This document shows positions 20,561 through 30,009 of a DNA stretch of 64,000 nucleotides, piece after piece. Origin of the DNA: Rhodococcoides kroppenstedtii (GTDB lineage Bacteria > Actinomycetota > Actinomycetes > Mycobacteriales > Mycobacteriaceae); contig NZ_FOJN01000001.1 in assembly GCF_900111805.1 (NCBI RefSeq), positions 1 to 64,000 on the forward strand. Reading direction: 5' to 3'. Each line of letters starts with the position of its first letter. The stretch's first letter is position 1. A model generated the notes under the pieces. The model was not told the DNA's origin, searched no databases, and saw only the letters and a list, made by a program, of their open reading frames with translations. Made by a program: the position numbers and the translations under genes.

Positions 20561-20566
20561 AGTCTA
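20561..20566 (-). promoter_or_regulatory. -10 element of the fah-gltX-yihY unit
   Basis: TAGACT on the minus strand ends 6 nt before the ATG at 20554; no Shine-Dalgarno. Confidence 0.5.
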
Positions 20567-20621
20567 TCGACGTGCCCGATATCGAGGGCAGACGGCGTGG
20601 GGCCTCGGCGCGGACACGGCG

Positions 20622-20627
20622 TAGGGT
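20622..20627 (+). promoter_or_regulatory. -10 element of the MFS transporter gene
   Basis: TAGGGT, 37 nt upstream of the ATG at 20665. Predicts a short leader of about 30 nt, in contrast to the divergent leaderless fah gene. Confidence 0.4.
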
Positions 20628-20664
20628 GACACCTGCACTCCAAAAGACGAGACGGGATTCTCAC

Positions 20665-21867
20665 ATGCTGAGACACCACACGTCGATGCGCAGCACGTAC
20701 ACCGCGTCGACGGCGGGCCGCTGGTGCATGCTCGTCGTCGGCATGCTCGCCACGGCCTCGACGGCCCTCCTGCTCAACGGTGCGGCGTTCCTCATCCCGG
20801 CGCTGCAGGATCAGCGGGGACTGTCCCTCGCCGGCGCCGGCGTGGTCGTCGCCATGCCGACCACCGGCATCGTGCTCACCCTTTTCGCGTGGGGAGCGGT
20901 CGTCGACCGCATCGGCGAACGCCGCGCGCTGATGGCCGGATCCGCCCTGACGGCCGCGTCCGCGTTCGGCGCGGCATTCTCCGCCGACGTGGTCCCCTTC
21001 GCGCTGTTCCTCCTCCTGGGCGGAATGTGCGCCGCGAGCGTGAACTCCGCGACCGGCCGGGTGGTGGTCGGGTGGTTCCCACCCCACCGGCGCGGTCTCG
21101 CGATGGGAATCCGTCAGATGTCGCTCCCCCTCGGAGTCGCGATGTCCGCGTTGACGATCCCCGCCCTGGCCCGCGACCACGGCGTGAGCGCGGCCATGCT
21201 GCTGCCCGCGATCGCCGCCGCGGTGTCCGCCCTCGCCTGCGTCGTGGCGGTGTACGACCCGCCCCGCCCGTCCCGTGCCGCCGCCTCGAGCGCCGCGCTG
21301 CTGCGCAATCCGTACCGCGGTCGCACGGACCTGTGGCGCATCCATGCCGCGTCGGTGGCACTGGTGGTGCCGCAGTACGTCGTGTGGACCTTCGCGCTGG
21401 TCTGGCTGATCGACCGCCGGGACTGGTCCGCCGCGGCCGCCGGTGTCGTCATCACCGTCGCGCAGATCTGCGGCGCGGTCGGCCGCATGATCGCCGGCGC
21501 GGTGTCCGACCGAGTGGGGAGCCGACTCGGACCGATGCGGGCCGTCTCCGTTCTCGTCGTACTCACGATGGCCGCATTGGCCGTGACGGACGCGCTGAAC
21601 ACCGGGGTCGCCGTCGTCGTCGCGGTCGTTGCCTCCGTCGCGACGGTCTCCCCCAACGGATTGGCGTTCACCGCGGTCGCCGAACGCGCCGGCCCCTTCT
21701 GGAGCGGCCGCGCGCTCGGGGCCCAGAACACCGCGCAGTTCGTCGCCGCGTCGGCCGTGCCGCCCACGTTCGGCGCGGTGATCACGCACTCGTCCTACGC
21801 GGTCGCGTTCGGCGTCTCGGCCGCGATCGCACTCCTCGCGGTGCCGATCGTTCCCCGCGAGCGCTGA
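20665..21867 (+). CDS. MFS transporter
   Basis: A 400-residue major facilitator protein with roughly twelve hydrophobic segments. The loop 2-3 signature reads FAWGAVVDRIGERRALMAGS (about 74-93), and the symmetric copy in the second half is GAVSDRVGSRLGPMRAV. Substrate unknown; the orthologous position in M. tuberculosis is Rv2994. ATG 20665 chosen; a second ATG (20686, MRSTYTAS) fits nearly as well. Divergent from fah. Confidence 0.88.
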   Translation: MLRHHTSMRSTYTASTAGRWCMLVVGMLATASTALLLNGAAFLIPALQDQRGLSLAGAGVVVAMPTTGIVLTLFAWGAVVDRIGERRALMAGSALTAASAFGAAFSADVVPFALFLLLGGMCAASVNSATGRVVVGWFPPHRRGLAMGIRQMSLPLGVAMSALTIPALARDHGVSAAMLLPAIAAAVSALACVVAVYDPPRPSRAAASSAALLRNPYRGRTDLWRIHAASVALVVPQYVVWTFALVWLIDRRDWSAAAAGVVITVAQICGAVGRMIAGAVSDRVGSRLGPMRAVSVLVVLTMAALAVTDALNTGVAVVVAVVASVATVSPNGLAFTAVAERAGPFWSGRALGAQNTAQFVAASAVPPTFGAVITHSSYAVAFGVSAAIALLAVPIVPRER

Positions 21868-21898
21868 CGCACACGCGGGGCACGAGGCGAACGACGCG

Positions 21899-22912
21899 TC
21901 AGAGCCGACCGGTGATGCGCTCGCCGATCTCGGCGGTCGTGCCGGGGGCACCCGGGGTCCGCTCGGCGAGATCGGCCGCGACGGCCGCCTCCACCCGAGC
22001 GGACGCGTCGTCCCGGCCGAGGTGCGCGAGCAGCATCGACACCGACAACACGGCGGCGGTCGGATCCGCGATGCCCTGGCCGGCGATGTCCGGAGCGCTG
22101 CCGTGCACGGGTTCGAACATGCTCGGGTTGGTCCGCGTCGCGTCGATGTTCGCGCTGGCGGCGAGCCCGATGCCACCGGTGACGGCGGCCGCGAGGTCGG
22201 TGATGATATCGCCGAACAGGTTGTCGGTGACGATCACGTCGAACCGTCCGGGGTCGGTCACCAGGTGGATCGTCGCGGCGTCGATGTGCTGGTAGGCCAC
22301 CTCGACGTCCGGGAATTCGGTCGCCACCTCGGACACCGTGCGGTGAAAGAGCGAACCGGCGAACGTCAGGACGTTCGTCTTGTGCAGCAGCGTCAGGTGG
22401 CCACGACGTGCCGTCGCCCGCGCGAAGGCGTCCCGCACCACACGTTCGACGCCGAACCGCGTGTTGACGCTGACCTCGGTGGCCACCTCGTGCGGCGTGC
22501 CGACACGCAGGGCACCGCCGTTGCCGGTGTACGGACCCTCGGTGCCCTCGCGCACCACCACCACGTCGATCGGCGGGTTGCCGGCCAACGGCCCCTCGAC
22601 GCCCGGATAGAGCTTCGACGGGCGCAGGTTGATGTGATGGTCGAGCTCGAAGCGCGCCCGCAGCAACAGGCCTCGCTCGAGCACCCCGCTGGGCACGGAC
22701 GGATCACCGATCGCGCCGAGCAGGATGGCGTCGTGCTCACGGATCTCGGCGAGCACCGAGTCCGGCAGCAACTCGCCGGTCGCGTGGTAGCGACGAGCGC
22801 CCAGGTCGTAATCCGTGGTCTCCACGCCCGGCTCGACCGCGCGCAGAACGTCGAGAGCGACGCCGATCACCTCGGGACCGATGCCGTCTCCGGCCAGAAC
22901 CGCCAGTTTCAT
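21899..22912 (-). CDS. leuB: 3-isopropylmalate dehydrogenase
   Basis: Oxidative decarboxylation of 3-isopropylmalate with NAD+ in leucine synthesis. The 337 residues begin [15 protein letters not shown]. They include the substrate Arg cluster ([17 protein letters not shown]), the catalytic Tyr/Lys region (LLHKTNVL), the metal Asp in [12 protein letters not shown], and the NAD-selecting loop [32 protein letters not shown] places a ribosome binding site before the ATG. It lies 29 nt after serA, so serA-leuB form a unit. Confidence 0.97.
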   Translation of the reverse strand: MKLAVLAGDGIGPEVIGVALDVLRAVEPGVETTDYDLGARRYHATGELLPDSVLAEIREHDAILLGAIGDPSVPSGVLERGLLLRARFELDHHINLRPSKLYPGVEGPLAGNPPIDVVVVREGTEGPYTGNGGALRVGTPHEVATEVSVNTRFGVERVVRDAFARATARRGHLTLLHKTNVLTFAGSLFHRTVSEVATEFPDVEVAYQHIDAATIHLVTDPGRFDVIVTDNLFGDIITDLAAAVTGGIGLAASANIDATRTNPSMFEPVHGSAPDIAGQGIADPTAAVLSVSMLLAHLGRDDASARVEAAVAADLAERTPGAPGTTAEIGERITGRL

Positions 22913-22941
22913 CGTGTTCCCTTCCTTCGCGTCGTCGGTGC

Positions 22942-24537
22942 TCAGGACAGGTCGACGAGCTCGAGGGTCGACGCACCCACCGCCGCGGCGATGGAGTCGC
23001 GCACCTCCGACGGCACGTCCCGATCGACACGCAGCAGGATGGTCGCGCCGGTGCCCTCCGCGTCCTGGCTGAGCGCGGCCGCCGCGATGTCCACGCCGGC
23101 ATCACCGAGGGCGGTGCCGATGCGGCCGAGCGACCCGGGCCGATCCTCGTAGGTCACGAGGAGGTTCTTGCCCTCGGCACGCAGATCGAAGTTGCGGCCG
23201 TTGATGTTCACGATCTTCTCGACGTGCTGCGGGCCGGTCAGCGTGCCCGCCACGTTCAGCACGGTGCCGTCGCCGTACACCGCGCGAACGTCCACGACGC
23301 TCCGGTGGTTGGGGCTTTCGGGCGCAGTGGTGACCTCGGCGGTGACGCCGCGCTCCTCGGCCAGCGACGGCGCGTTGACGAAGGTCACCGCGTCCTCGAT
23401 GACGGCCGAGAACAGACCACGCAGCGCCGACAGCTTGAGAATGTCGACGTCCTCCGACGCCAGCTCACCGCGCACGTCCACGGACAGCGACGTCGGGAGT
23501 CCGTCGGACAGAGCGCCGAGCAGGACACCCTGCTTGCGCACGATGTCCAGCCACGGAGCGACCTCCTCGCCGACCGCTCCCCCGGAGACGTTCACGGCGT
23601 CGGGCACGAACTCGCCCGCCAGCGCGAGCAGCACCGACTTCGCGACGTCGGTGCCGGCGCGGTCCTGGGCCTCGGTGGTCGACGCCCCGAGGTGCGGCGT
23701 CACGACGACCTGCGGGAGCTCGAACAGCGGGCTGTCCGTGCAGGGCTCGGAGGCGTAGACGTCGATACCGGCGGCGAACACGTGCCCACTGGTGATGGCG
23801 TCGGCGAGGGCCTGCTCGTCGACCAGTCCGCCGCGGGCGGCGTTGACGACGATCACACCCTTCTTGGTCTTGGCCAGTGCGTCCTTGCCGATCAGACCCT
23901 TGGTCTCCGGGGTCTTCGGGAGATGGACGGAGAACATGTCCGCTCGCTCGAGGAGCTCGTCCAGGGAGACCAGCTCGATGCCGAGCTGCGCCGCGCGCGC
24001 GGGCGAGACGTAGGGGTCGTACGCGATGATGTGCGTCTCGAAGGCGGCGAGACGCTGCGCGAAGAGCTGGCCGATGCGGCCGAGGCCCACGACGCCGACG
24101 GTCTTGCCGAAGATCTCGACACCGTTGAACTTGCTGCGCTTCCATTCATGGTTACGCAGAGTGGCGTCGGCCGCCGGAATCTGCCGCGCGGCCGCGAGCA
24201 ACAGCGTCACGGCGTGCTCGGCGGCGGTGTGGATGTTCGAGGTGGGGGCGTTGACCACCAGGACGCCGCGCTCGGTCGCCGCGGCGACGTCGACGTTGTC
24301 CAGTCCGACGCCGGCGCGCGCGACGATCTTCAGCTTGGTTCCCGCGGCCAGGACCTCCGCGTCGACCGTGGTCGCCGAGCGCACGAGGATGGCGTCGGCG
24401 TCGGGAACGGCGGCGAGCAGTGCGGGCCGATCCGGCCCGTCGACCCAGCGGACCTCGACGCCGTCACCGAGGGCGTCGACGGTGGACGAGGCGAGCTTGT
24501 CGGCGATGAGGACGACGGGACGGCCTGGCTGGCTCAC
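22942..24537 (-). CDS. serA: D-3-phosphoglycerate dehydrogenase, long form with ACT domain
   Basis: First enzyme of serine synthesis. The 531 residues hold a substrate/NAD domain ([16 protein letters not shown]; Rossmann [17 protein letters not shown]; catalytic Arg in [10 protein letters not shown], Glu downstream, His in VTPHLGAST). An intervening domain of about 130 residues follows, then a C-terminal ACT domain ([19 protein letters not shown]). This is the type I layout of M. tuberculosis SerA1, which is inhibited by serine through the ACT/intervening domains. Start ATG... is a GTG (24537) preceded by GGGAG. Upstream gene is ilvC, separated by a hairpin. Confidence 0.97.
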   Translation of the reverse strand: MSQPGRPVVLIADKLASSTVDALGDGVEVRWVDGPDRPALLAAVPDADAILVRSATTVDAEVLAAGTKLKIVARAGVGLDNVDVAAATERGVLVVNAPTSNIHTAAEHAVTLLLAAARQIPAADATLRNHEWKRSKFNGVEIFGKTVGVVGLGRIGQLFAQRLAAFETHIIAYDPYVSPARAAQLGIELVSLDELLERADMFSVHLPKTPETKGLIGKDALAKTKKGVIVVNAARGGLVDEQALADAITSGHVFAAGIDVYASEPCTDSPLFELPQVVVTPHLGASTTEAQDRAGTDVAKSVLLALAGEFVPDAVNVSGGAVGEEVAPWLDIVRKQGVLLGALSDGLPTSLSVDVRGELASEDVDILKLSALRGLFSAVIEDAVTFVNAPSLAEERGVTAEVTTAPESPNHRSVVDVRAVYGDGTVLNVAGTLTGPQHVEKIVNINGRNFDLRAEGKNLLVTYEDRPGSLGRIGTALGDAGVDIAAAALSQDAEGTGATILLRVDRDVPSEVRDSIAAAVGASTLELVDLS

Positions 24538-24649
24538 GTGGGAATCTCCCTGATCGAGTGGCGCCGGGCGGCGATTCGCGCCCGCGCGAGTGGTTCTCGT
24601 GGTAGAGCGTGCTTGACGGGAAGGAGCCTAGTGGTGGCCCCGACCCGAG

Positions 24650-24692
24650 TGCGGGGCACCCTCCGCTCGGGCGAGCGAGAAGATGCCCCGCA
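24650..24692 (-). terminator. two-part hairpin between ilvC and serA
   Basis: Outer 9-bp stem TGCGGGGCA/TGCCCCGCA (24650-24658 with 24684-24692) and inner 6-bp stem (24664-24669 with 24672-24677). It lies 23 nt past the ilvC stop. There is no T tract; it probably marks the 3' end of the ilvBNC message. Confidence 0.55.
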
Positions 24693-24714
24693 GGGGATCG
24701 ACGAGACGCGCCGG

Positions 24715-25788
<1,074 letters not shown>

Positions 25789-25819
25789 CTACCGCGACGC
25801 TGCTTCGTCGCGCATCGCG

Positions 25820-26323
25820 CTACCGCGACGCGGTGATCGACTTGGGTCCGCGCCCCACTGCCACGACCCCGGATTGGACGATCTCCCGAACACCGTAAGG
25901 GTCGAGCATCCGCAACAGCGCCTCGAGCTTGGACCGCGTCCCCGTCGCCTCGACCGTCAGAGACTCCGGCGACACGTCGATCACCTTGGCGCGGAACAGG
26001 TTCACCGTCTCGATGACCTCGCTCCGCACGCTGGCGTCCGCGCGCACCTTGATGAGCACGAGTTCGCGAGCGACGGACGCCTCCGGCTCCTGCTCCACGA
26101 TCTTGATGACGTTGACGAGCTTGTTCAGCTGCTTCGTCACCTGCTCGAGCGGGAACTCGTCCACCGTCACCACGATGGTCATGCGCGAGATCTCCGGAAC
26201 CTCGGTTCCCCCCACCGCGAGCGAGGCGATGTTGAAGCCGCGGCGGGAGAACAGAGCGGCGACGCGGGCGAGGACGCCCGGCTTGTCCTCGACCAGGACG
26301 CTCAGGGTGTGACTGGTGCTCAC
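25820..26323 (-). CDS. ilvN: acetolactate synthase regulatory subunit
   Basis: Small subunit (167 residues) that stimulates IlvB and confers feedback inhibition by branched-chain amino acids. The N-terminal ACT domain begins [24 protein letters not shown] and contains [12 protein letters not shown]-terminal domain follows with ELVLIKV and the conserved GTRSKLEAL segment. The GTG start overlaps the ilvB stop by 4 nt (GTGA), implying translational coupling and matched subunit amounts. Confidence 0.97.
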   Translation of the reverse strand: MSTSHTLSVLVEDKPGVLARVAALFSRRGFNIASLAVGGTEVPEISRMTIVVTVDEFPLEQVTKQLNKLVNVIKIVEQEPEASVARELVLIKVRADASVRSEVIETVNLFRAKVIDVSPESLTVEATGTRSKLEALLRMLDPYGVREIVQSGVVAVGRGPKSITASR

Positions 26324-28245
26324 TGATCGGTACCTTTCGCGTTCTGCTCGAGGGCAGCCTCGGTGACGTCGCCGACCACGCCGGGCTCCTGGGCGGCCTC
26401 GGCCTCGTTGTCGAACAGCGGACGGATGCCGCGCGCGGCCTGGATCTCGGTGTTGCTGGTGCCGGCGGCCACCATCGGCCAGACCTGGGCGTCCTTGCCG
26501 ACGATGAAGTCGATGACCACCGGACGGTCCGTGATGGCCCGTGCCTGCGCGATGACGTCGTCGACGTCCTCCTCGCGCTCGCACCGCAGGCCGACGCAAC
26601 CGAGCGCCTCGGCGAGCTTGAGGAAGTCCGGGATGCGGATCGTGCCGTGCGTACCGAGCTCGGTGTTGGAGTAGCGCTCCTCGTAGAAGAGCGTCTGCCA
26701 CTGCCGCACCATGCCGAGGTTGCCGTTGTTGACCACGGCCACCTTGATGGGGATGCCCTCGACCGCGCAGGTCGCGAGTTCCTGATTGGTCATCTGGAAG
26801 CAGCCGTCGCCGTCGATGGCCCAGACCTCGGTGTCCGGCAGGCCCATCTTGGCGCCCATCGCGGCGGGCACCGCGTAGCCCATGGTGCCCAGACCACCCG
26901 AGTTCAGCCACGTGCGCGGCTTCTCGTACGAGATGAACTGTGCCGCCCACATCTGGTGCTGACCGACGCCGGCGCAGTAGATCGCGTCCGGGCCCGCGGC
27001 CTTGCCGATGGACTGGATGACGAATTCCGGCGACAGGGCGCCGTCGGACGGGCGGTCGTAGCCCAACGGGTAGGTGCGACGCACGCCGTCGAGGTAGGAC
27101 CACCACTCGGTCAGGTCGGTGGACGCGCCCGTGGCGTGGTCGGCGCGCACCGCCTCGACGAGCTCGGTGATGACCTCGCGGCAGTCGCCGACGATCGGGA
27201 CGTCGGCGAACCGGTTCTTGCCGATCTCGGCTGGGTCGATGTCGGCGTGGACCACCTTGGCGTCGGGCGCGAAGGAATCCAGCCGGCCGGTCACGCGATC
27301 GTCGAACCGGGCGCCGAGCGTGATCAGCAGGTCGCTGCGCTGCAGGGCGGCGACCGCGGCCACGGTGCCGTGCATACCGGGCATGCCGAGGTTCAGGTCG
27401 TGGCTGTCCGGGAAGACGCCGCGCGCCATCAGCGTGGTGACCACGGGGATGCCGGTCAGTTCCGCGAGCTCGAGCAGCTCGGCCGACGAATCGGACTTGA
27501 TGATGCCGCCGCCGCAGTACAGGACGGGCCGTTCGGCGGCCGCGATGAGGCGTGCCGCCTCCCGCACCTGCTTGCCGTGCGGCTTGGTCACGGGGCGGTA
27601 GCCCGGCAGACGCATCTCCGGCGGCCAGGAGAAGGTGGTGTCGGCCTGCAGGACGTCCTTGGGGATGTCGACGAGCACGGCTCCGGGACGGCCCGAGTTG
27701 GCCAGGTAGAACGCCTCCGCGATGGTGCGCGGGATGTCGAGCGCGTCCGTGACCAGGAAGTTGTGCTTGGTGATCGGCATCGTGATACCGGAGATGTCGG
27801 CTTCCTGGAAGGCGTCGGTTCCAATGAGGCCGCGTCCCACCTGACCGGTGATGGCCACGACGGGAACCGAGTCCATCTGCGCGTCCGCGAGCGGGGTCAC
27901 CAGGTTGGTCGCACCCGGTCCCGACGTCGCCATGCAGACACCCACTCGGCCGGTGGCCTGCGCGTATCCGGTGGCGGCGTGGCCGGCGCCCTGCTCGTGA
28001 CGAACGAGGACGTGGCGAACCTTGGTCGAGTCGAGCAGCGGGTCGTAGACCGGGAGAACGGCACCGCCCGGAATGCCGAAGACGACGTCGACGTCGAGTT
28101 CCTCGAGGGCCCGCACGACGGACTGGGCGCCCGTCACGCGCTCCGGCGGGATCGCGCGCCGGTCCGGTGCCGTGGGCACGGGACGGTCGACGGAGGACGG
28201 GGTCTTGCGAGGAGCCGGGCCGGGCCGGGCTGTCGGTGCGCTCAC
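26320..28245 (-). CDS. ilvB: acetolactate synthase catalytic subunit
   Basis: Thiamine-diphosphate and FAD enzyme making acetolactate/acetohydroxybutyrate, first common step of branched-chain amino acid synthesis. The 641 residues have [12 protein letters not shown] and the catalytic Glu in [15 protein letters not shown]. The FAD domain follows, then the ThDP/Mg motif [15 protein letters not shown] with [12 protein letters not shown]. The first 38 residues are a Pro/Ala-rich tail, as in M. tuberculosis IlvB1. I place the start at GTG 28245 (VSAPTARP) because AAGGA sits 6 nt upstream and mycobacterial IlvB1 starts VSAPT; the ATG at 28266 overlaps the attenuator region. Expression is controlled by the leader described at 28276-28430. 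Confidence 0.97.
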   Translation of the reverse strand: MSAPTARPGPAPRKTPSSVDRPVPTAPDRRAIPPERVTGAQSVVRALEELDVDVVFGIPGGAVLPVYDPLLDSTKVRHVLVRHEQGAGHAATGYAQATGRVGVCMATSGPGATNLVTPLADAQMDSVPVVAITGQVGRGLIGTDAFQEADISGITMPITKHNFLVTDALDIPRTIAEAFYLANSGRPGAVLVDIPKDVLQADTTFSWPPEMRLPGYRPVTKPHGKQVREAARLIAAAERPVLYCGGGIIKSDSSAELLELAELTGIPVVTTLMARGVFPDSHDLNLGMPGMHGTVAAVAALQRSDLLITLGARFDDRVTGRLDSFAPDAKVVHADIDPAEIGKNRFADVPIVGDCREVITELVEAVRADHATGASTDLTEWWSYLDGVRRTYPLGYDRPSDGALSPEFVIQSIGKAAGPDAIYCAGVGQHQMWAAQFISYEKPRTWLNSGGLGTMGYAVPAAMGAKMGLPDTEVWAIDGDGCFQMTNQELATCAVEGIPIKVAVVNNGNLGMVRQWQTLFYEERYSNTELGTHGTIRIPDFLKLAEALGCVGLRCEREEDVDDVIAQARAITDRPVVIDFIVGKDAQVWPMVAAGTSNTEIQAARGIRPLFDNEAEAAQEPGVVGDVTEAALEQNAKGTDQ

Positions 28246-28275
28246 TGTGGGTCCTTGGGTTCTCATCCGGGCAAG

Positions 28276-28308
28276 AAAAAACCCCCGCCAGCAGATGCTG
28301 TGCGAGGG
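28276..28308 (-). terminator. ilvBNC leader attenuator (intrinsic terminator)
   Basis: On the minus strand CCCTCGC pairs with GCGGGGG and, past one bulged A, CAGC(A) pairs with (T)GCTG, followed by six T. It lies 37 nt after the leader-peptide stop and about 30 nt before the ilvB GTG. This is a textbook rho-independent terminator inside a biosynthetic leader. Confidence 0.9.
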
Positions 28309-28362
28309 TGGCGCGTCGTGGCTGAGCGTCGAGAAGTAGATCGGCTCAGGCGACGACGCGCC
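28309..28362 (-). promoter_or_regulatory. leader pause hairpin (1:2 stem) of the ilv attenuator
   Basis: GGCGCGTCGT (inside the leader-peptide codons Arg-Arg-Val-Val) pairs perfectly with ACGACGCGCC, and CTGAGC at the leader stop pairs with GCTCAG further in. The stem ends 1 nt before the terminator stem begins. A ribosome held at the Leu/Val/Ile codons would melt its 5' arm. Confidence 0.8.
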
Positions 28363-28393
28363 TGCCGATTACGAGGAGATCTTCACGCTTCAC
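28346..28393 (-). CDS. ilvL: ilv operon leader peptide
   Basis: Fifteen codons from [18 protein letters not shown], stop TGA. Six of the fifteen residues are Leu, Val or Ile (LLVI and VV runs), the products controlled by ilvBNC. The GTG begins 7 nt after the -10 hexamer, so the message is probably leaderless and is read from its first base. The peptide sits directly ahead of a pause hairpin and a terminator. Similar short leaders are known ahead of C. glutamicum ilvBNC; the mechanism here is inferred from layout. Confidence 0.85.
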   Translation of the reverse strand: MKREDLLVIGRRVVA

Positions 28394-28400
28394 GTAGGTG

Positions 28401-28430
28401 AGGTTAAGCGTGCGATGCCGTGCCAGTCAA
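28401..28430 (-). promoter_or_regulatory. ilvL-ilvBNC promoter
   Basis: -35 TTGACT (28430 to 28425) and -10 TAACCT (28406 to 28401) on the minus strand, 18-nt spacer. The -10 ends 7 nt before the leader-peptide GTG. One of the few promoters here with a clear -35. Confidence 0.8.
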
Positions 28431-28489
28431 CTACCGAACTACGAATCCCGGGATGTGGGATGGCGTGTGTGCAGTGCGAAGATGGAGGG

Positions 28490-28996
28490 GTGTCGTCTCC
28501 GCAGCAGTCCGAACCACCGCACACAGTCTCCCACACCGGCGACCCCGCACCCGACCGGTCCCCCGCGCCCGACCCCGAGGTGTTCAGGGTCGACCCGCTG
28601 ACACTCGCCGCGGTGGCCCTCCTGCTCTTCGGGGCGTCGTTCCCCGTCGCGGGGGCTCCCCTCCTGTTCTGGTGGGTGCTCGCGATCCCCGCGTTCGCGG
28701 CGTACTGGGTTCTGCGAGTGAGGACCACGGTCGACGGCCGGGGACTGGTCGCCCGTCGTCCCTTCACCACCACCACGGTCGCCTGGTCCGACGTCGCCGG
28801 AATCACGTTCCCCCGGTTCGGCTTCGGGAAGGCCGCACTCGCCGGCGGCGGCAGCGTGCCCCTGCCGGGCGTGACCGTGGACGACCTCCCCCGCCTGTCG
28901 GCCGCGAGCGGGGGCGCCGTTCCGGACCCGACGCCGCCGACGTCGGAACCCGAGACGGAGTCCGAGCCCGACGCCGGCCGGTCGGCAGAGCAGTAG
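28490..28996 (+). CDS. PH-domain membrane protein, CFP-6 (Rv3004)-like
   Basis: A 168-residue protein: a Pro/Ser-rich N terminus, two hydrophobic segments (about 38-76, LAAVALLLFGASF and LFWWVLAIPAFAAYWVL), then a small bacterial PH-like domain (RTTVDGRGLVARRPFTTTTVAWSDVAGITFP, ending GGAVPDP). The same order is seen in M. tuberculosis CFP-6, beside ilvB1 in both genomes. An acidic tail (TSEPETESEPD) follows. Function unknown. The GTG start has GGAGG only 3 nt away; a weak -10 (GAAGAT) ending 6 nt upstream may instead make it leaderless. The stop codon lies inside a tandem repeat. Confidence 0.75.
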   Translation: MSSPQQSEPPHTVSHTGDPAPDRSPAPDPEVFRVDPLTLAAVALLLFGASFPVAGAPLLFWWVLAIPAFAAYWVLRVRTTVDGRGLVARRPFTTTTVAWSDVAGITFPRFGFGKAALAGGGSVPLPGVTVDDLPRLSAASGGAVPDPTPPTSEPETESEPDAGRSAEQ

Positions 28997-29043
28997 AGCG
29001 CGCCGGCCGGCCGAGCGGTTGAGCCCGGTCGGCCGAGCAGTAG
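28978..29043. repeat. degenerate 22-25-bp repeats across the end of the CFP-6-like gene
   Basis: Three related segments beginning CGGC(A/C)GAGC at 28983, 29008 and 29030, each ending in TAG or TTGA. The real stop (28994-28996) is in the first copy and TAG recurs at 29041-29043, just before the convergent doxX stop. Confidence 0.6.
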
Positions 29044-29044
29044 G

Positions 29045-29926
29045 TCAGGCGAAGGGGTCGGCGCCGTTGAGCAGTACCCACAGGGCGACGGCGCCGCCCA
29101 CGCCGATCAGCAGTGCGACGAACGATCCGACGAACGGACGGCGCGCCCAGCCGCGGCCACCGTCGACGGCGATGCGACCCGGCCCGGTGAGGACGATCGC
29201 GGCCGCGGCCAGAGCCAGCAGCGTCTCGTATTCCACCCCGGTCGGCGCGAAGAACTGCAGACCCGGCTCGGCCACCTGACGGACCAACCAGGCGTTGATC
29301 ATGACGGCGAGCACCGCGGCGCCGGCCAGCGGCGTCGCCAGACCCAGGATCAGCAGCGCGCCACCGGCGGTCTCGCCGATCGCGCCGAGGATCGACAGCA
29401 GACGCGCCTGCTCGTAGCCGGCGCCGGACACGACGTCCTGGAAACCCGACAGGCCCGGCCCGTCGAACCATCCGACCAGCTTCTGCAATCCGTGCACCAG
29501 CACGATCGCACCGACGCTCACCCGCAGGATCAGCAGGCCGAGATCCAGGGTGCCGCGCCGCTCCTTCACCTCCGCGGGCGTCGCGGGGGCGACGGGCTCG
29601 GGTGTCGCTGCGGTCTCGTACGACGAGGTGGCGGCCGAGTCGTACGAGGGAGTCGCCGCCGTGCCATACGAGGACGGGGCCGCGTCCGAGACCGGGTACG
29701 CACGGGTGGCCGTGTCGTCGGAGGACGTGGACGGTCCGGGGTAGGTGGGGATCTTCTCCGTCGCGCGGGTGCCGTCGGTGGCCGAGCGGGACGATCCGTC
29801 GAGATCGTCGTCGGTCCGCGGGAGCGACGACGTGTCGTGCCCCAGCCGCTCGGTCGGCTGGTCGTACGGGCTGGACGCCGGCTCGTATCCCGGCGTGGAA
29901 CGGCGCTTGTCCTCGGAGTCGCTCAT
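29045..29926 (-). CDS. DoxX family membrane protein (Rv3005c-like)
   Basis: A 293-residue protein with a disordered, Ser/Thr/Pro-rich cytoplasmic N-terminal half (about 1-145, containing Tyr-rich repeats SYGTAATPSYDSAATSSYETA). Four hydrophobic segments of the DoxX domain follow (LGLLILRVSVGAIVLVHGLQKL, LLSILGAIGETAGGALLILGLA, others). The M. tuberculosis homologue joins SodA and SseA in a membrane-associated oxidoreductase complex for radical defence; that role here is only inferred. A TAGGCT -10 ends 7 nt before the ATG, so probably leaderless. Confidence 0.87.
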   Translation of the reverse strand: MSDSEDKRRSTPGYEPASSPYDQPTERLGHDTSSLPRTDDDLDGSSRSATDGTRATEKIPTYPGPSTSSDDTATRAYPVSDAAPSSYGTAATPSYDSAATSSYETAATPEPVAPATPAEVKERRGTLDLGLLILRVSVGAIVLVHGLQKLVGWFDGPGLSGFQDVVSGAGYEQARLLSILGAIGETAGGALLILGLATPLAGAAVLAVMINAWLVRQVAEPGLQFFAPTGVEYETLLALAAAAIVLTGPGRIAVDGGRGWARRPFVGSFVALLIGVGGAVALWVLLNGADPFA

Positions 29927-29933
29927 GGCGCCG

Positions 29934-29939
29934 AGCCTA
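29934..29939 (-). promoter_or_regulatory. -10 element of doxX
   Basis: TAGGCT on the minus strand, ending 7 nt before the ATG at 29926. Confidence 0.5.
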
Positions 29940-29996
29940 GTTCCGCGCGGCCCCCGGCCCCGGGACCACTCGCCGTGTCGCGCCCGGGTTCCTGCG

Positions 29997-30002
29997 TACC
30001 GT
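29997..30002 (+). promoter_or_regulatory. -10 element of the LppZ-like gene
   Basis: TACCGT ends 7 nt before the ATG at 30010; this favours that ATG over the in-frame GTG at 30001, which overlaps the -10. Confidence 0.5.
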
Positions 30003-30009
30003 GGGCACC

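Noticed and set aside
28246..28266. ilvB starting at the ATG at 28266
   Set aside because: It adds MRTQGPT that overlaps the attenuator 3' side, while the GTG at 28245 has AAGGA at proper distance and matches mycobacterial IlvB1 starts.
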